A stretch of DNA of 64,000 nt from contig JAKLMB010000004.1 in assembly GCA_022813625.1 (NCBI GenBank), positions 1,612,001 through 1,676,000 of the forward strand. The letters run 5' to 3'. Below, in pieces: positions 45,529-56,898 of this stretch (positions within the stretch are counted from its first letter, which is position 1; every line of letters begins with the position of its first letter). Made by a program: the position numbers and the translations under genes. This DNA comes from Aaosphaeria pasadenensis. Lineage: Eukaryota > Ascomycota > Dothideomycetes > Pleosporales. Under the pieces are notes generated by a model, which worked only from the letters and a program-made list of their open reading frames with translations, had not been told where the DNA came from and made no database searches.

Positions 45529-47039
45529 GATGGTGTTTGTGAGGTGCGAAGGAAGAGGCGAGAATTAGAGTTGTGGGCGCAAAGTGAAATTTAAGGTGAG
45601 GGTCGGGATCGCGGAATCGGCACGATTGGATAGGTAAGCTCGGCTGTGGCTAATGGGCGCAAGAATGATGTATAAGTCAGGTTGAAACGACAAGTGGGCA
45701 AATCAGAGCCTACTTACGCGGGATGCGTGGAGATAGAAGAGAGAGAAGTGGCGAGTGGTAGATGATAGATGGTTGGTGGTTGTGGTGGATGGCAAATGGG
45801 TAAGTGTAGGTAGGTTGGTTGGTAGTATATATATATGGTGGTCCAAGTGTGCGCAAGCTAATGTGTATTGAGGTAAAATCCGACTCGTGGAGAGGGATTG
45901 CGAGAGAGAGAAGAGAGAGCGGTTGAAGACGTTAGGGATAAATGAATCAGTAGATGAGAGAAAGTCTAGCTGATGGTCTTGTTGAATTGAAGATGAAGTA
46001 GAAGAAAGTGCGGCGTGATGGGAACGCGGCAGTCGTGTAGGCGGATGGGCGCGCAAGTAGTAGTAGCAGCAGCAGCAAAGGGAGAGTGGAAGTAGTGGAG
46101 AGGAAGGAGGATACCTAATATTGGAAGAGGAAAAGATGAATAATGGTGATGGTGGAGGAAGAAGAAGAGGAGTAGGAGGAGTAGGAGGAGCAATTGTGTG
46201 CGTGTGTGTGTGTGGTCTACTACCGTGTGTGCTAAGCTAAGTCTAAGTCTACTCCAACTAAGGGTAACTGTTACTGTTAGTAGTGAAAGGGAACAAGAGA
46301 AATTCCCATTTCTTTGCTACGTGAGGTTTAGCGGCAACTGGCGGCTGGGGGTCAACCCTGTCTACCTCCTGCCCTTTCCCTGTTCGTTCCTGTACACACG
46401 GGGCATCTCAGGCATCTGGAGCTGCCACCACCCGTTTCCAAGACCAAAGGAAATGCTCCGATTGTGTGCAATTCTCTGGTACGTACAACCTCTGAGCCTC
46501 TTCTAAAATCATGCACGAGCTCACCCCTACTTGGGTAACCATGGAATTGCTTACTTCGTCATCGATAGAATATATATACTTTGTAGTTGGATGCACACTG
46601 GGAGAATATTCTTGTCTTCCTTGTTGCTTGAGCCTTCTTGATACCTCCTACATACTACTAATAACACTAATAATCTATTGTGTGACAGTACATAATACCT
46701 TACAGCACGCAAGCTATCCAATGTGCCACAAGTAGGAGAGACCGGAAACTGACTTGGCTCAACGTACCCATTATATTCGAATTACACATCCTTCCGCAAA
46801 TACCATTCCGCAGCTCATATTTGCTCGCTCAACTTCCACTTGACGCTCCGCGAACGTTACTGCACTCAAAAGTCCATCTGGTGGAATACAACGCCATGGC
46901 TCAAAATGTCCTTACACAAAATCGCACAAAATGAAATAACTACTCTCATGCATCGGACTCTGCGGATCCGGGTATAACCACACGGCTGGCATAGAGTCAT
47001 ACACTATGGACCTCATGCCATCATCCCCCCAAGGCCTCA
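45529..47039. promoter_or_regulatory. Long upstream region of the NTF2-RRM gene and 3' flank of AP180
   Basis: About 1.5 kb. Minus-strand CT-rich runs, (TA)n at about 45827-45838, AGC/AGT triplets near 46055-46080, GAGGA repeats near 46155-46192 and a TG run at 46197-46214. No supported gene; ORFs in the 46.2-46.7 kb stretch lack coding signal. Confidence 0.4.
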
Positions 47040-49299
47040 TCACAAGAACTGTCCCGGCTGCTGTCCTTGTTGCTGCCCTGGTCTTGGAAATACATTCGAG
47101 GTCGGAACACTGTCGACGCTCATCCCACCCAGTGTTCCCTGGTTTCCAGAGTTTTGCCACCCTTGGCCCGTTTGTTGGTTCACGAACGCGCTCTGCCGGA
47201 ATGGATTGGTACTGCCAGTCGCATGCACGGTGAGGCCACCTTGTGGAGACATGGGATTCTGAATCGGCGACGTGTTTCGGGCAAAGGGGTTGGTGCCTGT
47301 CGGGGTCGGCTGTAGTGGCTGCTGCTGCGGAGCAAAAGGACTTCCAGCCTGCGGCTCTTGTATAGACGGTAGAGAGGAGAAGGGGGATGGAGAGGCGCCC
47401 GTGCTGTGTTTCGCAAAAGGATTCGTAGGTGATCGAGCAAGCGGCGAGCTAACGCCTGTGGGATTGTTCAGTAGCTTGGGCTCGGCCGCGTTTGGCGCAT
47501 TTGGCGCAAGCATTGACTGTCGGAATGGATTCGTCGATGTCTGCTGAGGCTGCAGAGCGTCTGCTGGCGATAGCTGTGGTGGAGCTTGGGAAGCGAAGTT
47601 GGGTACCCCATTTTGAGGTATAGGTGATAAGGCCGAACTCTGAGGGCTGAAGGGCTGTTGCGTATAGCCTCCAAAACCAGCCCCAGTGAACTGCGTTTGG
47701 AGCTGAGGTTGTTGGGGTACCTGAGGAATCTGGTTTTGCTGCATCGGGGCAAACGGATTCGTTCCTTGTCCGCCCTGCTGCCCAAACATCTGGCCCTGCT
47801 GTTGAGGGTAGCCAACGGTGCTCGTTTGTTGTGGGATTTGAAAGCTTGGTTGTTCGAATCCAGTCTGCTGCGGTTGCTGAAAGCCTGTCTGCTGAGGGTA
47901 TTGCTGTAGCTGAGGCTGCGGTTGAGCCAAAGTCTGCTGATTGTCTTGAATGGATTCGAAGAAATCAATCAGAGGTGCATTGGCGGCAGGTCTAGAGGCC
48001 GGTGCTGATTGCTGTGACGCAGCTGTCTTTGAGGGAGCAGGCTCAGGCTCCTGGGCAAACCTGCTTGCGCCGTTGCTGGTGGATTTCCCTCCGTTCCTCT
48101 TGGCATCCTTCTCTGCTAAATATTGCCTCCTGTTGATCTCGAAGTCCCTGTCGTTGAGATACTCTTCTAGGGATGCTGCCAGGCTGGTGGGAGCGTGCTT
48201 GATTTTTGGGATCTCCAACCTGGTGGAATGTTCATGCATCCGTGCGATACTCAGATATTGTACGACTGCCTCGGTTTGTTTCACAAATGTCCGATAAATA
48301 TTCAGAGCTCGTGATGCATCGGGCTTCGACAACTCGAAGTAGTGTTCTAGACAATCTCAGTCATGGGGGACTCTATACATGGAGGACCTTTCTTACCCAA
48401 GACATTGATTGTTCCTTCGTTCATAACATGGAAAAGGACAAGTAGATCCATAGTCAGCAGACGGAATGCAGTCAACGTGATTTCATTCTCTGGCTCATCA
48501 TGAAATGGCTGCAACGAACTCATATTAGCCAGAACTTTAGGCGTGGGTTTCGCAGGGACAAACCTCGCATCTGAGCAAGTACCGAATTTGCTCTTGCACA
48601 CTCTCTGTCTCTCGGAGCAAGCCTTTCTCGATGTTCAGCTTCTTCAATCGACCTTCACCGCCCCGAACGTAGTCAATTTTGGTTGCTTGGAACTCCTTCG
48701 CTCGAATGAGGAGGTAATCGCAATAGGTCTTAATGTTATGGCCCTGTGTTTGCACTGCGCGCGATACACGTTAGCACGTCCAGATCATTGACACCCCATA
48801 CAGCACCCAGAGGTTCCGGCCCCTCCCTCATAAGCACCCAGGACACATTGTGGCAAGCGCAATGACCAGAATCTCGATTGACAACCCTGTATTCTTCTCT
48901 GGAGCTTAACAGATGGATTATCGACGAACCTTCAGTAAAATGATTGATAGCGAGGGTCCGCCTAGGGTTTTGTGCTAGATATCTGAGTGTGACCTCCGGC
49001 TGTCCCTCCCGGATCATGAGGTGAACGATGATGAGGGACTTGAACACAATCGTCCATGTAGAGTCGCGCAATCGATTCGTGAGGGCTCGAAAGATTTCGG
49101 CGACACCGGCTTCACCCGCGTGGGTGGCTACGAGGATATGTTCGACATATTTTGATTTGGGCGCGGCAAGCTGTACGCAAAAGGTCAGGTCCAATTCGTG
49201 ACAGGGACAGAGTCGTGCAGCCTCGAGTCATTCCAAGTCGCCGTCACTCACCTTGATCTTAGTGCCGCCTTTCACAGACTTCTCGAACGAGCTCGCCAT
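47040..49299 (-). CDS. AP180/CALM-type endocytic adaptor (ANTH domain), 632 aa
   Basis: Five minus-strand exons: 49252-49299, 48930-49170, 48564-48754, 48397-48508 and 47040-48346; phases 0, 1, 0, 1. The first 280 residues form the ANTH domain, beginning MASSFEKSVKGGTKIKLAAP, with the Lys-rich phosphoinositide site (KGGTKIK, then KSKYVEHILVATH), TIVFKSLIIVHLMIREG and the later HYFELSKPDASRALNIY. The tail is Gln/Pro-rich with five NPF motifs (EH-domain ligands) in TNPFAP, TNPFRQ, TNPFAK, TNPFAR, TNPFRQ. Yeast relatives are Yap1801/1802, which link clathrin and PtdIns(4,5)P2 in endocytosis. The second intron is long (175 nt) with a GTTCGT donor. The start is 390 bp from the divergent NudC gene. 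Confidence 0.93.
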
Positions 49300-49689
49300 G
49301 GGTTGCAATTAGTTGTGTTATGCGGACGCGAATCTCAGGGTTTCCGGCGGAGGGTCTCGGTGCACGGAAGCTATCGCTGCATAGCGGACCTTCAGGGGGG
49401 GGAGGTAAATAGCGGCGATCACGAATAGCGATATGGAAGAAGAAGGAGAGGACACCCCGCTTCGAGTGAAGGAGGTTGTGCTGTGAGCCTGTGATGCGTT
49501 GTACGAGTTTGGTTGATCAAATGAAGGGTGCTTGGCCAGCGCGGCATGTCGGCGATGACGATGGGCGGCGCTCTGATCGTTATTTTGGGGCAACAGCACC
49601 GTAGCTTCGTCCCGCAATTTAAGCAAACAAACCTTCTAGTCAACATCCACAAAGCTTCCCACGCCCTTGACGACCCATATACTACCACA
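49300..49689. promoter_or_regulatory. Bidirectional promoter between AP180 and NudC genes
   Basis: Both start codons face away from this 390-bp stretch, so both core promoters must be here. No obvious shared motif was found by eye. Confidence 0.5.
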
Positions 49690-50322
49690 ATGTCTACCTC
49701 ACCCCCACCCGAAGAGCGCGACAGGATCGAGGCAGAGCGCAAAGCAAAAGAAGATGCTGAGCAGGCTGCTTTACCATACAAGTGGACACAAACCATCAGC
49801 GACCTTGACGTGACAATATCAATCGACGGTAAATACAAAGGTCGCGACCTTGATGTCAAGCTCGGCAGGAATACCCTGCGTGTCGCAATCAAGGGACAAG
49901 ATGCTATCATCGAAGTATTAGACTCCTACCATGTATTTGATGATACTGCAAGGCTGACGATAATATCGTAGGGCGACTTGCCACACCCCATTCGTGTCGA
50001 TGATTCCACATGGACCCTCGAGACAGTCCCGAATGGAAAGGAGATAAGTGTACATCTTGACAAGGTCAATAAAATGGAATGGTGGCCGCACGTTGTTACC
50101 AGCGCCCCAAAGATAGACACATCCAAGATCCAACCTGAGAATAGCACCCTGAGCGATCTTGATGGCGACACTCGTGGGATGGTGGAAAAGATGATGTTTG
50201 ACCAAAGACAAAAGGAGCGGGGTCTACCCACGAGCGACGAGCAGAAAAAGTTGGATATATTGGAGCAATTCAAATCGCAACATCCTGAGATGGACTTTTC
50301 CAAGGCGAACATGTCTCCCTGA
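49690..50322 (+). CDS. nudC: NudC-family CS-domain protein, 191 aa
   Basis: Exons 49690-49914 and 49972-50322 with a 57-nt phase-0 intron (GTATTA donor, GGCTGAC branch, CGTAG acceptor). The N-terminal helix (PPPEERDRIEAERKAKEDAEQ) precedes a CS (p23-like) domain: YKWTQTISDLDVTISI, KGRDLDVKLGRNTLRVAIKG, then GDLPHPIRVDDSTWTLET and EWWPHVVTSAPKIDTSKI. The conserved end MVEKMMFDQRQKERGLPTS is the classic NudC signature. NudC is an Hsp90 co-chaperone of dynein/nuclear-migration factors, needed for hyphal growth in Aspergillus. The length matches A. nidulans NUDC (about 200 residues). Confidence 0.94.
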
Positions 50323-50754
50323 ACGGAAACCAGGTCACGTAGCTACGAGCTTATGGAGAGATGAAACGACATAGAAATCATAGGAATAAACACTCGTTGT
50401 ACTGTACTCTCGATTCTATCCATTGCCGATGAGGCTATGGCTTTCATAATTATATAAGACCTTCGTTGCCCAAGATACAGACTAACAATCGAAATGGTAC
50501 GCCAGCGTACAGGAACCCATTATTTTTTTTCCTTTTCCAATACCGATGATGCTAGAGTTTTGATAGTTATAGGAGACCTTCAATGCCCATAATAGAGACC
50601 AACGCCCAAGATAGAGATCAAGAACCGAACTGATGATCAAGAACCGAAATAGAGACCAATAACCGAAACGGTACGCCAACATGCAGGAACCGGAGCCTGT
50701 GTGTCTGGTCGTGGAGACAAGGACTTGCAGAGCGTTGCCGACGAGCTTCCTGTG
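50323..50754. other. Intergenic, convergent 3' flanks
   Basis: AT-rich. Contains a partly repeated segment: the motif AACCGAAA/GAACCGAA with GAGACCAA and TACGCCA recurs at about 50490-50690, suggesting small local duplications. No gene. Confidence 0.5.
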
Positions 50755-52992
50755 CTACTTACTTTTGAGCTGAAGGTGATAGGTGTTCAACTGTTCCTCA
50801 GTCATAGCATTGGGAGATTTGACTAGCATATCTTCACCTTTCCCGCTCTTTGGAAATGCTATGACATCACGCACCGAGTCTTTCCCAAGCAGAACCGCAA
50901 TAAGCCTATCCCAGCCTAATGCAATGCCCGAGTGGGGTGGACATCCGGAACGCAATACATCAAGCAGGTGCCTGAAGTCTTCAAGACGTTCACTGCTCAT
51001 CTTCAAAACATCCCGGAGGATGAATTCCTGAACCTCTGCGTCATGGATACGGCGGCTGCCACCTCCTAGCTCCACTCCGTTGACAACGATGTCATAATGA
51101 GCTGCAACAACTTGCTCAGGTGCTTTGAGGAGGAGATCGACGTCTTGGGCGGTCTTGGGAGCTGTGAAGGGGTGATGCGTAGAGGCCAGACCTGCGGATC
51201 CACCTTGGCCAGGATCGACATCATTGATTGGGGAGAAAAGAGGGAAGTCGTGAATCCAGACGAACTTGAACCCTTTCGGCTTATCAAAGATGTCCCGGGC
51301 TAGGGCTTCCTTGTGTAATGCCAGGCGAAGGTTTCCGAGGGCTGTGGAACCTCCTGAGAATGGTTCGTTTTTCCTGGCTTGGAGTATCAAGATTTCTCCA
51401 TTTATCATTTTCAATTCTGCGGGACAATTCTGTACAAATTCGTGACCCAAGGCACTTAGCCCCTGAAGCGGTTGCTTCTCATCGCAGAAGAAGACGGCTG
51501 GTGCACCATCCGGATTCTCGAGGAACGGCTGACCATCGGGGCTTTCCAGGAATTGGCCGAAGATGCTTCGGTTATCTACTGGATACCGGTCAAGGTCAAA
51601 CTTCAAGGCATCTATGATAGGATCCTCCAAAGGAGTTATTTTACGTATCAGGTCTGCGGGTAGGTGCTCCGTGATGTTGCTGGTGATCTGGTAAAATGTC
51701 AACAGGATTCCGCTCCTAGACCGAGTCCAAGCATACCTCCATTCCGAGTCGCAAGTCAGGCTTGTCCGAACCATATCTGGCCATTGCCTGATGATAGGTC
51801 ATTCTTGGGAAATCCCCATCTCCATCTAGGAGTAGATGACCTTTGCCTGCCCGCTGCCAAAGGGTCTTCAGAAGAATCTCAATTACTTTCATGACGTCCT
51901 CTTCTGCGCTGAAGGCCAGTTCCATATCGAGCTTTAGAAGTCAGTATATACAACTGCAAAGCATTGATGGGGCGGTAGTTACCTGTGTAAATTCCGGTTG
52001 CCGATCGGCTCTCAGGTCTTCGTCTCGGAAACAACGCGCAAATTGGTAGTACTTTGCGATGCCTGAAGCCATGAGTATCTGCTTGTACTGTTGAGGACTT
52101 TGGGGGAGAGCATAGGCAAGGCCTTTCGCTCGTGTGGGTACCAAGAATTCGCGTGCACCCTCTGGTGTTGATTTGAACAGGAGGGGCGTTTCTGTCTCGA
52201 TAAATCCCATCTCATTGAGCGTGTCCCTCATTATGATGCTGGCCTGATGCCTGAATATCAGGGGCTGTCGCTGTTCATGTTTGAAGCGCAACTGGAGATG
52301 GCGTTTTTCGGGAGGGTAGTTTGCCGAAGACGAGATGATCAAATCATCAGGCCTGGAATTCAGAGGCTCAATGTGATTAACTTTGACTTCTAGGTCGCCC
52401 ATAACAGTCGCACCTTCTACAACTTTTTCAAGATCGCGAACATCAGAAGGTGGGATGATACGCTGCTGCAGTGTTCCTTTGACACATACGGGTGTCCAAG
52501 ATTTGAGGGACTTGAACAGTTCATGAGAACTGTCCTGGGAGGTAGACACCAACTGCAGAGTGTACTGCTGGTCCTGTCCTCTGAGCAGTGCGAAGGAAAG
52601 ATTTTTGTGCACATCCCGACGCGTATCCAAATAGCCGAATAGGGTCACTTCCTGGCCTACCTCGCAGGCAGTACGCAGACTGGGATCGACGTCATACACA
52701 TTGCTGAATTGGGAACGGACTGGAAGGAGTCAGCCTATCGTGGTCAACAGATTCATGACATAATATACTTACTAGTTGCTTTATAGTTGCTTAGCGTCTC
52801 TTTCAATCCTGCACTAGGCTCGATGTTGGATCGAACCGTTGCAGAGGAACTGAAGTTGTGTATGTTGGTTCTGAGGGTCCTGGGCGTGATCCCGTGATGA
52901 CGTGTTTGAGAAGTTCGTGTCATCTCCGCACATGTTCTTCGCAGGGATGATTGTTGATGCCTGAGACATCTCGAAGCCACCGAAAAGACCAT
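50755..52992 (-). CDS. MSD1: Mitochondrial aspartyl-tRNA synthetase, 694 aa
   Basis: Four exons: 52773-52992, 51983-52719, 51737-51931 and 50755-51687, phases 1, 0, 0. The first 60 residues are Arg/Ser/Thr-rich with few acidic ones, as expected of a mitochondrial presequence. An OB-fold anticodon domain follows (TLFGYLDTRRDVHKNLSF). Class II catalytic core: motif 2 FRDEDLRADRQPEFTQ (residues 304-319), the bacterial-type insertion domain (exon 4 start) and motif 3 GIALGWDRL (638-646, Arg645). This bacterial-type architecture identifies the organellar enzyme rather than the cytosolic AspRS. Homolog of yeast Msd1, which charges mitochondrial tRNA-Asp. It is followed on the same strand by TyrRS, 1.3 kb upstream. 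Confidence 0.94.
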
Positions 52993-54302
52993 GATGGGCC
53001 TCGATTGTTGGTGACTGAACGAATCTTGCCCCGCGTCACGTTAGCAAACAACTGAAGAGTTCGGCAGTAGTGTCTGCCCACCTACTGTTCCTACAACATT
53101 AAAAAACTTATACCACTAAGTAATTTAAGGCTGCGGTATCGGGATATACGACAACTTACAGGATGATTCCTAATTATTTCTGGTGCGTAAAGGTTTGGTT
53201 TGGGTTAACTGTTGATGAAACTGTTGCAGACAGGCTCAGCGTAGTGGTGGGTGGGTGCGTGGGTGGGCATAGACTAGTGCTGTCTCGAGAGACAGGTAAT
53301 ATGGGAGGGTTCAGATCTTGATGACTAAGTACTGGGCCCGAGCGCACACCTGTGGTACCTTAAATCTGCGTGCAGCTTTTCGCAGACCTTCTCTTTTCTT
53401 CCTTATCCTTCGAGTTTATACCATGTAAGACCCGACCCCTATCCATGTTGTGCGCTTCAGTCCTACCTCGACACTAACAGATGATTTGTAGATGATGAAA
53501 GCCAAGTGTGGACACGATGAGCTGTCCTCTATTCCCGTCTTCGTACTCTCCCTTCACCGGGCTTAAGTGGTGCGAAGTTGGTGTGGAGGCAGCATGAAAT
53601 CTGCGTCCGACACACCCTCTTGTTACGTTTACGGACGCTTGGACGGCATCTCTGACTTTTCGATTCGAAGGTGTACCGCACATGGTCGATTGCATCTTGG
53701 CTCCCGAGATCATGCTGCCCGTATATAGGAATTTATCAAAGCTTCATATCTTTTCACATCGTACAATCCAATATCTGTTCTCGGGAAGTAGGTCCCACCA
53801 GACTCCGTCGGGATCTCTATGAAATGTGATACTGCCCTTTTCCTAAACCGATCGTTGTCGCATACATGTAATTTGGAGGTTGTGTGATGTTTTCTCGCCT
53901 CCATTCATTCGCCGTCAAAACTTTACGAGAATCAGCAAGCCTTACCACTGCTTTTTCTCCACAAAGCGGCGATATATAAACACAAGGCAACTTCAATTAG
54001 TCTTGCTTTTCAGGGCGGACACTGTCTGATCTATTCATGAATGCCGGACCGTAACAACTTTGCTACAGATCGTTACATACGAATCAAAATACTATCGCCG
54101 TACCAAGAATTGGACACAGTGAGAGGCGTAGCAGGTTTAATTTGAGTGCAACAATGGGTTCCGATCATTCATATACTCATCCCTGCAGTCGAAGTCATAC
54201 CTCATTGTATATAGTACAGCTTGCGAATATCGTCGTACACCTAATATTACATATGATGCCCCGCTACGTTGCCCTTTGCCCTGTGCGATCATGCATGCAA
54301 CA
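52993..54302. promoter_or_regulatory. Intergenic between two tRNA synthetase genes
   Basis: Upstream region of AspRS (-) and 3' flank of TyrRS (-). ORFs of 60-80 codons without family signal. A TATATAAAC sequence lies near 53972. No gene supported. Confidence 0.4.
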
Positions 54303-56248
54303 CTAGGCTTTGGGTGCACTTTGATCATCATCAACAATCCGACAAATCTGTACCTTTGACTTGCCTGAGCGAAGAACAAGAGCCTCGTAATCAATGAGAT
54401 AATGATTCGGATCGGTTGAAGGGACATTATCTCGGATGGCTACCCATTTTAGGGCATATGGGTCTCCAGGGGATCCCGAATTAGGCTGCACGACATATGC
54501 ACCTTTACTTTTGATCAGGCGATGGCCTTCGCTTTTCGACGACACAAGACCTGCGGCATGCAGGACTTGTGGGAATGATCCTGGTGAAAGCAGACTTTTG
54601 GGGAGCGTGATATAGTTGTCAGTACTGCGGTCTTCCTTGCTGTTGTCCACAGAAGCAGTTGAGTTGGAAGAGGTGGGGGTCGATGCGTATTCCTTCTTAT
54701 ACTTCAGAATACTTTGTTCTAGTGAATCTTTTTCTGGGCTTTGTTTGTTGGTTGATTTGGACATTGTAGTCATGGAGTTGGCAGCACCGTTAAGGGCGTG
54801 CCTCAAGGCTCCTAACGAAAATACATTGGTGCCGTGGCTGAACGTCTCCTTGTGTGAAATCTCAGCTTGTCGGGCAGCTGCAGCTCCATGGGCAAGTTCC
54901 ACAACTTCTTTGGCCAGAAGATGTTGAGCCAAACGTCTAGAGGCATCCCGTGTTTGCTGTGACATAACAGCAGATATCGAGTCGACTGGGATGAACGTAA
55001 AGAGCTTGAGATATCGCTCAACATCGTCATCGGCAGTACGCAAGAAATACTATGCTACAGATCAGCCAGAGGCCTTGCACGGAATCGGCATTGCACCTAC
55101 CTGGTACAAATCAAAAGAGCTTAACATGTCTTTGTCGAGCCAAATTGCATTGCCAGCGCTCTTTCCGAATTTCTCGCCAGAAGCTGTGGTCAACAAGGGT
55201 GTCGTCAGACCAAACGCGCCCTTCAATAGATCATCTTCCCGAGTAGAATGAGTGTCCTCATATGTTATGCTACGCATATGACCAATGGCATCCATGCCAG
55301 CACATATATTTCCATATTGATCGGATCCGCCCAGCTGCATCTGTACACCGTTGTTTGCGTACATATGCCACCAATCATAACCTTGAAAGAGCGGGTAACT
55401 GAACTCGGATATCGCCATGCCATCGCCGTTCTCCATGCGCATTTTAACACTTGACATGTCAGCCGAAGGGACATTGTCTGTAACAAACATCAAGACTTAC
55501 GAGTCTCTATTCAGCATGGTTCCCAGCCTCATCCCTGATCCGAGACCTCTCATCAGATCCACTGCGCTCAGCTTGCTCAGCCAGGTGTCGTTTGTCAAAA
55601 TGTCCTTCCGTCGGACAACCTCTGTAGTGGGTCGGTGCTTTGCCCCGAGGGCATTCACGTGGACCCATAGCTGTTTCAATTGTGTGTGGATGCTGGCAAT
55701 GTTCAATCTGTGTATTTCCTCCGACTGTCGACTGCGTGCCGTAGTCCTACCGGAAGGATCGCCGATTTTCACGGTCCCATTGCCCAGCTATGCGTGATTA
55801 GCATATTGCGGTCCGCTTGTATCGATTCACCCACCAAAGTAACAGCATAGAACCCATGTAGGTACATCCAGTAAAGCGCCATGAGCGGGAGGAGGTGCCC
55901 AACATGTAAGGAAGGAGCCGTGGGGTCTACACCAACATACGCCCCGATGGGCTTTTCGGTCAATAGCCAGTCGAGTGCTTTGCGGCCGCTACTATCGTCA
56001 GCGCGAGATGTTCAGCCAAGGAACGTCCAATTACAATTGTACCCTGCTACATCCTTCACGAAGCCTCTCTCTTCTAGAATCGCGAGCATGCTCTGTTCAC
56101 GGCCGGATTTGATCTCCTCGGTTCGGTTTGCCCATGATGAGCTTGTATGTCGTCGCACCTGATTAGATCCGAGCTGATTGCGGACGCATCGTTGGGGTAT
56201 GCAAGCCCGCGAATTGGGTATGCGCCTGAACAATGTTTTCGTTATCAT
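54303..56248 (-). CDS. MSY1: Mitochondrial tyrosyl-tRNA synthetase, 581 aa
   Basis: Five exons: 56043-56248, 55835-55991, 55501-55787, 55101-55449 and 54303-55049. I start at MITKTLFRRIPNSRACIPQR because this Arg-rich, acidic-poor stretch is a good mitochondrial targeting peptide. Class I motifs: HVGH at residues 98-101 (HIGH) and KFGKS at 310-314 (KMSKS), plus GDPSGRTTAR and LGGSDQYGNICAG tyrosine/ATP pocket segments. The C-terminal region contains an S4-like RNA-binding segment (GSFPQVLHAAGLVSSKSEG). The introns are 47-60 nt, with GTACAA, GTGGGT, GTAAGT and GTAGGT donors. Bacterial-type TyrRS; in several fungi this enzyme also aids group I intron splicing, but nothing here shows that. Confidence 0.94.
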
Positions 56249-56898
56249 GGCCCAGCAAGGCAGGCAATTGAGCGTTCTGCAAGGCCGACGATAAGCTATT
56301 CTGTATAGATCGTCGTGGTTCGAGGTCACAAAAAGTTCGCGGATCCTTTCCGATGGCCAAGGCGGACAAGAGCGTGATTGGTGGGAGGGAGCTTATGCCT
56401 TTGGCGCTAGATTATCAGTGGCCACCCACCCACCATCACCTGACAACAAGACCAAATCATATACAAGACACTTCTACAAAAGTCCTTTTCGACATTATTT
56501 TATTATATTCGGCCCTGCTCTGACCTTCCCAATCCTCCTAACTCTAATCTAAACCCTAAAGCCAACCCTTTCCTAAGTGTTTTGTGCGATTTCGTCTTAT
56601 TGTCAGCCTGCTGAGGAAAAAGTGATGTCCACCGATAATCTCGCATGCCAATGCCTTTGGCGCTAGATGATCTCGCACGACTGGACGGACTGTGCCTCCC
56701 GTGCCTCCCCCTCAGCTTCCCCGCAAGGCGTCACATGACCTGTCTACATGTCCTTATAATCCGTGCCTCATCTTCCAACACCGTCTGAAGGAGCTTTCGT
56801 ACTACCTCCTACCATTAATCTGTTGTTTTCTTCAATGCCTCTGACTTGACATACATTTTTCAATTCATTCAATAGTGCTGTCCTTCCGATCGTGAATC
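56249..56898. promoter_or_regulatory. Divergent promoter, TyrRS / GH36
   Basis: Contains an exact 18-bp direct repeat, ATGCCTTTGGCGCTAGAT, at 56395-56412 and 56651-56668. CT-rich stretches precede the GH36 start. Confidence 0.5.

Noticed and set aside
56163..56369. Alternative N-terminus for TyrRS starting at 56369
   Set aside because: That ORF is in another frame; the frame joining exon 2 begins at 56248 with a credible targeting peptide.
56541..56571. CCCTAA-like sequence, possible telomeric repeat
   Set aside because: A single CCCTAA without tandem repetition; internal chromosomal location between ordinary genes.
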